DNA of 64,000 bases from positions 71,168,093 through 71,232,092 of the forward strand of contig CM056738.1 of the NCBI GenBank assembly GCA_029844215.1, in the 5' to 3' direction. This DNA is from Przewalskia tangutica. Taxonomy: Eukaryota; Streptophyta; Magnoliopsida; Solanales; Solanaceae. Shown here one piece after another: positions 55,763 to 64,000 of this stretch. Both the position numbers and the translations under genes were made by a program. Every line of letters begins with the position of its first letter. Position 1 is the stretch's first letter. The notes below the pieces were generated by a model that saw only the letters and a program-made list of their open reading frames with translations, had not been told where the DNA came from and made no database searches.

Positions 55763-58267
55763 TGTTACACCTCGTAATTTTAAGGTAATAATTTGAGAAC
55801 GTAATTAAAAGAATAAGATGTGAATATTGGATACAAAGTATACTTACATATGCTAATAGGAAATTAGTAAACAAATGATGTGATCCCGGAATAATTTTTG
55901 AATACTACAAGTGTGACGATGAGAATTAATACTAATAGTTGTATATTCCCAATAGGGTTGGACAAGTGCCGTGTACTTTTCAGATTTTATAAGATTGATT
56001 ATGTGGGAGAGTAATTAATTGTGAGATTAATTTTTAATGGAAGGAATAATAATTAGTGGATAAATTATGGAGACTTGTGCCCTCCCCACAAAAAAATGAG
56101 ATGGCCAACACACTTATTAATTTTCAACCCCATGCTCACATATACCAACATATCTCTACACTTAACTCAAAAATTTATCTTTCACTCATCTCTCCTATCT
56201 CTCCAACTGATTTTCTCTTATCTCCATAGCCAAGTTAGAGACAAATTAACTCCTTTCTTCCTAGATTAAGTTCTCTACTAAGTTCTAAGCCATGTTAAAC
56301 TTCCCAACCAGTGGGTCACGGTAATGACTGGGCCGAATCTGCCCCAGAAACTTTAAGCTTTGGAGATGAACATTTTGGAAGAAAAACAAGTAAGTAAGAT
56401 GGTCTCAAACTTGTGAAGGATGCATGCATGTAACAAAAACTTGAAGAAATGGTGAAAATGGAGCAATGGGGACCGAGACTATTAGGGACTTCTTTAGCAA
56501 ATTGAAGGTAAGATTTTTTCTTCTTATTTGAGTTATTGGAGTTAAATGATGTTGTAGTTAAGAGATGAAGTTATATTAAGAGAAAGTGGAAGTAAGAAAA
56601 TGCATGTAGTTGTTGTTGGAGTTGTGATTGCCGATTTGGGACTGTTTTAAGTACATTGGGTTTGATTGTTATTGTTGTTATTATTGTCACTAATTGCATG
56701 TTAAAATTGAATGAAGTCTTGATATTTAAAGTTGTAGTTGTTCATATGAAATATGAATTGGATTTTAAGAGTTCAACTGGATTTTAAGGAATTATAAGAA
56801 GAGTTGTGGTTTATGTTGGGTGTGCCGAAACATGCATGGAATTGTTGGACATGTTTTGTTGTATTTAGGGGTTGTTTTGTTGAGTTATAATTCTTGAATT
56901 ATAAGCTATGAACATGCATATACATTGTTGTAATTGCGGATATATGTCTTAAAGGAATTAAGGTGTAGAAGAGTGTTATGTTGCAAAATATAAGACTTGA
57001 ACTCTCGTTGTTGCTAGAAGTATGGACTATTTTTAAAGGTTGTTTTAATATGGATTAAGGGGTCGGATTAACATGAGAAATATGTATGTTAATCACCTTG
57101 GTTGTTGTGGTTATTGTCTCCCATGAACGTAAAAATAAAGAACGTATAACAATGGCGTATATAGAAGTATATGAGACTGATTTGGTTATGACCTTGAGAC
57201 GTGTCTAATTATTGATGTTGTTGACCTTGTTTGTGAGTTGTGGATGTATATATAAATAGGGGAAGTGCTGCCCAATTTTATATAACAAGAGAGTCATCAT
57301 TCGATACATATAAATTATACTAGTAATCATAGAGTTGATGGATAGTGCCTTTGAGTTGGTTAGTTCGACTATAAGGTATGTAAAACTATCCCTTTCTTTC
57401 TTTTGGCATGATTTACATAAGATGAGCGTACGGGGGACGTACGTAACTCCATTGAATCCTAATTCCTAGTGATACTTGATATGATAGTGCCTTTGATTTT
57501 ACAGTGATAGTTCATTCTATTTATTCTATTGAGAGTCAAATGATGATTTAAATTGCATATGGTTGCTCATGATAATCTACTCGTGCTAATGTGATTATAT
57601 CATTTCACCGAGTCCCTGGCCGGGAATGTTCGTGCGCAGTTCCTTGCATTGTTCACCGAGACCCTCACTAGAAGGTCGGGACACGTTATATGTATATATA
57701 TGATGATTCCATGGACATGCATCCATGATGATGATGAGCTCACCGAGTCCCAGAATGGGCTGGGTACGTTATATGGACAGGTATCCATGATTATGATGAT
57801 TCCACCGAGTCCCTCACCAGAGGGACGGGACACGTTATATGTATATAGATATGATGATTCTATGGACAGGCATCCATGATTTTGATATGACTCTCATTTT
57901 TATAAGGCACAGTTGACTCTCATTTCATAAGGCACAAGTGCATTGATATCTTGATTATTGTACTTGTCTCATGTTATCTTTTGGCCAGTTATGATTTTTT
58001 ACAGTACTTTATGTTTTACATACTCGGTACATTTGTTCATACTGACCCCCTTTCCTCGGGGGGCTGCGTTTCATGCCCGCAGGTACATATATTCAGTTTG
58101 GTGATCCTCCAGTCTAGGATTCCTGTTTAGCTATTTGGAGAGCTCCATTGATCTGGAGCCAAATCATTTTGGTACAGACCCTTTTGTTATAGACTTATGT
58201 ATATTTAGGGGTACGGTGGGGCCCTGTCCCGTCATGTTTCACTATCATACTCTTAGAGGTCTGTAGA
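55763..58267 (+). repeat. Tekay-type 3' LTR, cut at its end by an Athila-like element
   Basis: Starts TGTTACACCTCGTAA after a polypurine tract. It has the family's 'ggtggggccctgtcccg' near 58215, and the final part (expected to end GTCGTGACA) is missing where the next element begins at 58268. Contains its own tandem repeat (57600-57885). Confidence 0.8.
57600..57885. repeat. LTR tandem repeat, about 3-4 units of 60-90 bp
   Basis: Units begin 'caccgagtccc' and contain 'acgttatatg' and 'ggacaggcatccatgat'. It lies where the other Tekay LTRs of this window also carry a family-specific tandem array. Confidence 0.75.
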
Positions 58268-59671
58268 TGTTGAGTGTATTTTATACACTCTTTTGAGTCC
58301 TTTTTAGTTAGTATTTTACTATTTTATTTTGCGTTTAGTATAGTGTTAGGTGTGTTTTTCTTTCTTTTATGTCACATCGGTTATAAAGGAGATAATACTA
58401 CTTTTGAGGACGAAATGAGCTTAATTGAGATGCAAATTGCACAAGCTAAGCCCAAGGAATGAAGCCTAAACAGTTCCAAGAAGAACAAAAGAAATATGGC
58501 ACATTCCAGACATAAATTAGAGAGGCACCGCGGTGCCATGGAACCGCGGTCAATAAAAATTAGCGTCGCGGCGTAAAATTTCCAGAAAGTCTGAAACTGA
58601 ATCACCGTCGAAGGAACCGCGGTGCCTGACAGAGGAACCGCGGTGCCTCCATTCCAGTATCCTCCAGTGATTTCAAAGCAATTTAGCACCGCGGTGCCAG
58701 TCAGAGGAACTGCGGTGCCGACGCGTATTTTTCAGGTTTCGTGGGCCGAATTGGACAAAATTTTTATGGTCCGAAAGATAACTTTTCCCAGCTATAAAAT
58801 CCCTAAACCCTGCTCATTATTATAGATGATATACCATAACCTAAAATCATTCATTGGGAGGCAAGAAGGAGGCAAGACAATTGGAGACTCTTGTTCAAGT
58901 TCTTTTTCTTTCCTTTACTTTATTTCAGTTTATGTTGGATTGTAATATAGTTCTGGACATGACAATGTTTAGGAGCTAATTACTTTAGTAGGGTTTCCAT
59001 CGAATCTTCTTGAAGCTATTTCATATAGTTAATGCATTGATTATTGATCTTTTCTTCGGCATATTAAGATCTATTCAATATTGTTATGATTACTTGATAA
59101 TTAACTAGCTACTAATTGTCATCACTTACATGATTTCGAATCAAAAGTCTGAAAGGTGAGATTTGAATATGTTGTAATTGTCTAGACATAGGTTAAAATC
59201 ATGGACGAAAGTACCCCGATACTTGTGTAGTAATTAAGGTTACTATTCTTAATCCTTCTGTGTGGTAAAATCTATCATAGAAATATAGAAGGTTTCTGCA
59301 TAAGGTTGAGCTTTCGTATGTCCTAACCGGAATATGATGACATATTAGTTAACCTGTTATCTTAATAAGAAGAAGAGTCATTAGCATTGCATTAATGCGT
59401 AAATAGTGGATAGTTGAGGAGATTGGAATGCCCTATTTCCTTCATAAATGTTATAAACCCAAAGTATTATAGTCTTTAGTTTATTTTCTGCACTTAGTCA
59501 TAATTCGTAGTTTATAATCCTCAAACTAAAAGAACGTCAACTAAATAGATACCATAGAATATATAATCGGTACTTAATAAACCAGTCTCTGTGGATGATA
59601 AACCGGTCTTACAGATCTTTATTACTTGAACGATACGTACACTTGCGTAAGCATCTAGAAATATCGCAACA
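58268..59671 (+). repeat. 5' LTR of Athila-like element with CACCGCGGTGCC repeats
   Basis: Starts TGTTGAGTGTATTTTATACAC and ends CGCAACA before the primer site. Shares TCTTTTGAGTC...TTTTTAGTTAGTATTTTAC with the minus-strand LTR at 52974. The block 58525-58720 has at least five copies of the palindromic core ACCGCGGT. Confidence 0.82.
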
Positions 59672-59701
59672 AGTTTTTGGCGCCGTTGCCCAGAAGTTTC
59701 T

Positions 59702-61315
59702 TGCCAAGTTCTTCCCCCAGCTAAGGCAGCAAAACTCAGAGGTGAGTTGAATAACTTTTATCAGCTGGAAGGAGAACCATTATATGATGCATGTGAGAGG
59801 TTTAAAGACTTGCAGAGAAAGTGCCCACATCATGGGATTGAGAAGTGGATGCTAGTCCACATATTTTACAATGGGTTGTGTGGTACAACTCGTACCATCA
59901 TTGATGTTGCAGCAGAAAGTACGTTCATGAGAAAGAGTGTCAATGAGGCACATGATTTGCTAAAGGATATGACCACAAACAACCATCAGGAGGCCGATGA
60001 GAGAACAATGAACAGTAGGAAAGTGGTTGGGGTTCATGAGCTAGATGCTATCACTGCATTGACTACGCATGTAGCCACTTTGACAAAACAGATGCAGCAG
60101 AGCACCATGGCGGTTAAAGTGGTTCAGACACCAGTGGGTTGTAAGATCTGTGGGGGTCCCCATACTTTTGATAGATGCACAGCAGTGGACCCAAATAATA
60201 TGCCCATGGAGCAAGTTCAAGTAGTGGGGAATTTTCAGAGATCCTACAACAACCCTTACTCCAATACGTATAATCAGGGGTGGAGAAATCACCCAAACGT
60301 TTCTTGGAGGAATGAACAAGGCCAACAAACACAGTTTCAAGGCCAACACCAGAACCAACAACCACAAGAGAAGCCTGATGAGCTAAAAGCAGCACTGTCA
60401 ACACTCACAAATTCGCAGACCCAGTTCATGATAGAAACTAGGTCATCTATCCGAAATTTGGAGGCACAGGTTGGACAGCTGGCGAGCATGCTGAATAATA
60501 GAGAACAGGGAAACCTTCCCAGTGATACTGTGGTGAATTCAAGGGAGCAGTGTCAGGCAATAAGCCTGAGGAGCGAAAAACAGTTAGAACAAGTTGCACC
60601 TAAATCAGTGGTTGAAAAAGAGAGAGAGTTGGAGAAAGCAGCTGAGGCAGAGAAGGAGGGGGTTACTGATGACTGCCCTATTTTAGAGAAGGCTCCACCC
60701 GCAGTGATGAGGGAGTATACTGACAAAATTCCTTACCCTGAAGGACTGCAAAATAAGTCCTTAGACAAGCAATTTTCCAAATTTTTAGAGGTCTTCAAAA
60801 AGCTTCAGATCAATCTCCTATTCATTGAAGCTTTGGAGCAGATGCCAACTTATATGAAATTCATGAAAGACACCCTGTTTAAGAAGAGAAAGCTGACGGA
60901 CTATGAGACAATAGCGCTGACAGATGAGTGCATTTCTATCTTGCAGAAGAGACTTCCCCCTAAGTTGAAAGATCCAGAGAGTTTCACCCTACCTTGCACC
61001 ATAGGGAATGTGACATTCAAGCAAGCCTTGTGTGACTTGGGGGCAAGTATCAACTTAATGCCCCTCTCTGTGTTCAAAAGGCTTGGTTTGGGGGAAGCAA
61101 GGCCAACCACATTCACCCTGCAGCTAGTTGATCGTTCAGTTGTGCATCTCCAGGGAATTATTGAAGATGTATTGGTACAAGTGGGTAAATTCATCATTCC
61201 TGCTGATTTCTTCATTTTAGACATGGATGGAGATGAAAATATGCCCATGATCCTTGGGAGACCATTCCTAGACACAGGGAGAACCGTCATTGATGTTGAA
61301 AAATGGGGGAGTTAA
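59702..61315 (+). CDS. Athila-like gag-protease, N-terminus deleted
   Basis: One open frame of over 530 codons, starting without its own ATG about 12 nt after the primer site with the conserved PPAKAAKLRGELNNFYQLEGE region, so the first gag part is lost. Order: gag core (RFKDLQRKCPHHGIEKWML, residues 15-40), short Cys cluster (CKICGGPHTFDRC, about 145), Gln-rich linker, Glu-rich helix region (about 290-320), then an aspartic protease with CDLGASINLMP and MILGRPFLDT. The open frame over 1.6 kb is remarkable beside the other broken elements. It stops at 61315, where a frameshift near 'gaaaaatggggga' separates the family's next piece (ELKLRVQGEEMVF). Confidence 0.83.
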   Translation, partial: CQVLPPAKAAKLRGELNNFYQLEGEPLYDACERFKDLQRKCPHHGIEKWMLVHIFYNGLCGTTRTIIDVAAESTFMRKSVNEAHDLLKDMTTNNHQEADERTMNSRKVVGVHELDAITALTTHVATLTKQMQQSTMAVKVVQTPVGCKICGGPHTFDRCTAVDPNNMPMEQVQVVGNFQRSYNNPYSNTYNQGWRNHPNVSWRNEQGQQTQFQGQHQNQQPQEKPDELKAALSTLTNSQTQFMIETRSSIRNLEAQVGQLASMLNNREQGNLPSDTVVNSREQCQAISLRSEKQLEQVAPKSVVEKERELEKAAEAEKEGVTDDCPILEKAPPAVMREYTDKIPYPEGLQNKSLDKQFSKFLEVFKKLQINLLFIEALEQMPTYMKFMKDTLFKKRKLTDYETIALTDECISILQKRLPPKLKDPESFTLPCTIGNVTFKQALCDLGASINLMPLSVFKRLGLGEARPTTFTLQLVDRSVVHLQGIIEDVLVQVGKFIIPADFFILDMDGDENMPMILGRPFLDTGRTVIDVEKWGS

Positions 61316-62525
61316 AGCTCAGAGTCCAAGGTGAAGAAATGGTATTCATAATTTTCAAGTCGCCCACTAAACCTCAAGTCGATGCTAGATGCTTTGCTGT
61401 TGGTGTAGTGAAAAAAGGCTCCTCATGAAAGTTCCAAGGGTACTGATGCCCTTGATGGTAAGAATTTTGCACCTGTAAATGATATGGTGGATGAGAACAA
61501 GGGAATGAACCCTCCTGAAATGAGCCCTGTGAAAAAGAAGAGGAGAATGAGAAGGAGAATGGTGCTAAAGTGGATATGTGGAGGGGACACTCTACCCCCT
61601 GATTTAGTAAGTAACATGCGTCTGGCTAAAAGACGTTAAAGACAACGCTACTTGGAAGGCAACCCGATATTTTGTATTTCAGTTTTTGTTTTAGTTTATT
61701 TTATTTTGTCTTGAACAGTCTCACGATCTGGTATGTTAGTGTTTTTGGATGACAGATAAAGGCAGGGACTCACTCCGAAGGGCGAAGGCTTCACAATGCA
61801 GAAAACTGGAGGACACTGTACTTTTTTCAGAATTAGCACTGCGGTGCAGGGTCAAGGGTCCCTCATTCGGCAATGTGCACAGTAATTTGTTCTTCATCCC
61901 AAACCTCTGTTATGACCGCTGTGTGTGTCAGTAAGTTGTCCCTTTATTTTTTTAGTCTTCACACATTGGGGGCAATGTGTCGATTAAGTTTGGGGGGGTG
62001 TCTTATTTTGTCTTATTATTTTTTAGTCTTTTTGATTTGTCTTTGTGTTGTTTTATGTGTTTTTCAGTCAATTTTTTTTATGGATCATGCATGTTGTAGT
62101 TGCTAATAATATTGAGTGGATAAAGTGGGATAATGTAATGGAATTGAAAGCAAAAATCTGTGCTTAAGTTAGATATGTCAAAGATTCATGACATCTAATT
62201 ATTTGAGATATATGTGCTTAGCCTATGTGTGTCAGTTATGGAAAGAAAGGTTGAGAAATGTCTAGAAAATTTGTTTGCTTGTTATTTGAGGTGAAATAGT
62301 TAAGATGTACATATTTAGGGAGATGATTCAGACATTTCTTTGATAGCCCTTCTGATCATTCATTACATATCATGACATAAATTGTATCACTAGTCAGCCC
62401 CTTTTGAGCCTAAAATAAGATCTTTCTTGACACCATATGATTCCCGGTTTGTGCCATAAGTAATAATTGAAAGTTAGTGGGATAAAAGTGTTGAAAAAGA
62501 AACAAGATGAGAGTGAAAATTTGAT
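61316..62525 (+). other. 3' internal non-coding part of the Athila-like element
   Basis: The first 100 bp continue the protease tail in another frame. Then comes the conserved 3' block with GGCAACCC and a G-rich tract. 62000-62525 has no gene. Confidence 0.65.
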
Positions 62526-63211
62526 TGTTACACCCCGTAAATTCTGATGTAAGATAAGTTGACAAACATGTGTTGAACGGATTTTGAGCCTACTTTGGAG
62601 TGTTGTACCCCAGTTTTAAGAATTGAGGGGTGTTTTAGCAAGCCTAGTATAAAGTTGGATGAGTCTAGTTCCAACGCAACAAACCGCTCGTCGATAGGAC
62701 ATCGGAGCGGAGAGGTATGGGCGTTGGAAGTTCAGCGGACAGGCGCAGAGGAAGGATTTTCGTAGAGCGTCTAGCGCGCGCCGCCGGGCAGGGCGCGCCA
62801 TAAATCTGAAAATCCTCGAGGTTTGGCGCCGCGCCGCGGCATGGCGCCAAGGCGGGATTTTTTCTGCGGAAAGTGCTAAAATCAGGGGATATTTTCGAAA
62901 AGGGCCTTTGGGAGGGCCCTATTTTAGGACCAAGTCTTGAAAGACTTGGTCATTTCACCTTAAGAACTCTTAAGAGCTTCTCTCTCTTTTCTCTCAAGGT
63001 TTTTGAAGAAAGCTTAGCCTAGAGGGTATTGTGGGAGCGGCGGCAAGAAGGCAAAGTGTTGATAGACTTGTGGGAAACTCACGAGGACGAGTTTGACGGA
63101 AAAAGGGGTTGAAGATAAAGGGCTTTGGAAAGCAAAAATCTAAAAGGTAAAAGATTCTCTTTTCTCTTGAAAATTAATAATAATGCTTGTATAGTTGATT
63201 TTGACTACGTG
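62526..63211 (+). repeat. Tekay-type LTR, plus orientation, interrupted
   Basis: Starts TGTTACACCCCGTAAATTC. It contains the family's 'gttccaacgcaacaaaccg' block, a GC-rich part with several GGCGCC (62755-62870), and the TATA-plus-palindrome unit at 62917-62951. Cut at 63212 by the next LTR. Confidence 0.82.
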
Positions 63212-64000
63212 TGTCACGACCCGACCCCGGGACCGCGACTGGTGCCCTACCTGGGCACCCTTACAGGTAAACATCAGAGAAAATCAGCGGAACATACACG
63301 AAACTTAAAAATAAAACATCGTAGTAAACAAGGAGTTAGCCGACAGTGGCTACCTTCCCGAACATATATAAAACAACCAAGCGGTTGTCTCTTTCTTTTA
63401 CAAATCGACCCACAATATGTGACTACGCACTTAAGAGTTTTAACAACCATCGTGGGGACAGGGCCCCGCCATACCCCTGAATGAACATAACCGTGACAAC
63501 TCCGGAACACTGGAGCCATTCAACTTGCTGAACCGGGATCCTAAGCTCGCGGATCCACAACTGTGTACCTAAACCTGCGGCATGAACGCAGCCCGGGCGG
63601 GTCCGCATAACAAAAATTTAATATGGAAATGAATATAACGATAAGAAACAAATCATAATCAGACAAAAGAATGACAAGGACAAGTATAAAAATACATACG
63701 GATCCCGCCGTGTCATTACCACTTATGAACTTAATCGTACCTTATTATCCTTTCCATTCCCAATAAAAGTTATAGTCACATTCTTACGCATTATTAGAAA
63801 AGAATCATTAAGTTCATTACCATATAACTTACTTATCTTTCATAACATAGTCCGCCCACTACGGAGGGACACATATACTACCCTACCAACTGGGACTCGA
63901 TCAAGTCACACTAATATCAAAGCATGCCCGTGGAATCCCCATCACCGCCGATACTATTAGTGTAAAATATAACCACGTGACGCGCCCGTGGCATCCCACC
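63212..64000 (-). repeat. Tekay-type LTR, minus orientation, running off the window
   Basis: Starts TGTCACGACCCGACC on the plus strand, that is, the 3' end of a minus-oriented LTR. It has 'gacagggccccgccataccc' (63456-63475), as in the other copies (30012, 33731). It is inserted into the LTR at 62526. Confidence 0.8.

Larger units (their letters stand above)
58268..62525 (+). mobile_element. Athila-like gypsy element without polymerase
   Basis: 5' LTR 58268-59671, primer site TTTTTGGCGCCGTTGCC (59674-59690, Athila type), gag-protease (59702-61315), and the usual 3' internal end (ACAACGCTACTTGGAAGGCAACCC near 61640, purine tract AAGTTTGGGGGGG near 61988-62000). RT, RNase H and integrase are absent, so it is a non-autonomous derivative. 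Its 3' part is interrupted at 62526 by a Tekay LTR; the 3' LTR is not in the window. Confidence 0.85.

Noticed and set aside
60041..61290. Minus-strand open frames of about 100-130 codons
   Set aside because: They lie opposite the intact Athila-like gag-protease frame and show no recognisable domain.

Overview
The window looks like a piece of a large, repeat-rich eudicot nuclear genome, most likely Solanaceae. Three things point there. It carries one intact R2R3-MYB gene of the AN2 anthocyanin-activator clade. Several LTRs have the TGTTATACCCCGTA...GGGTCGTGACA ends typical of Solanaceae Tekay-type elements. It also has an Au-type SINE, Stowaway MITEs and hAT elements. The genus is not provable from the sequence; the MYB tail reminds me of pepper/Lycium proteins. 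No rRNA or tRNA gene, CRISPR array or bacterial-style operon was seen. Almost everything except the MYB gene is transposon sequence, mostly decayed.

Layout. 102-5406: a full-length, decayed minus-strand Ty1/copia element with a perfect 5-bp target-site duplication (TSD). 5908-42493: an old tandem duplication of the sequence upstream of the MYB gene (unit 1 5908-13192, unit 2 13193-42493). Each unit has its own insertions. Unit 1 holds two hAT remnants, an internally deleted copia element and an ~0.8-kb solo-LTR-like insert. Unit 2 is split by a four-level nest: Sirevirus-like copia (13797-40620), then a hAT element (20556-38382), then a Tekay-type Ty3/gypsy element inside an intron of the hAT transposase (22579-36241), then a related solo LTR inside the gypsy gag (29796-33038). 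Direct repeats at each insertion site support every level. Unit 2 then continues with a Stowaway MITE and a tandem array of a miniature LTR element (TRIM, 41464-42250).

42831-45198: an Au-type SINE ends about 32 bp before the start codon of the three-exon MYB gene (43055-45198). The MYB reading frame is intact, keeps the bHLH-interaction signature and subgroup-6 motifs, and uses a GC-AG second intron. A MITE-like insertion fills much of that intron.

45199-64000: intergenic DNA, a 5'-truncated minus-strand copia, a minus-strand Athila-like fragment, a minus-strand hAT remnant, a plus-strand Tekay 3' LTR, a plus-strand Athila-like element with gag-protease but no polymerase, and two Tekay-type LTRs nested in opposite orientation at the right edge.

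How the parts work together: the MYB protein would activate anthocyanin structural genes with bHLH and WD40 partners. Everything upstream of it (duplication, nest, TRIM array, SINE) is a transposon-built regulatory landscape. The most unusual signal is the TRIM LTR, which has a snRNA-type upstream sequence element and a TATA box at the spacing used by plant U6 (RNA polymerase III) promoters.
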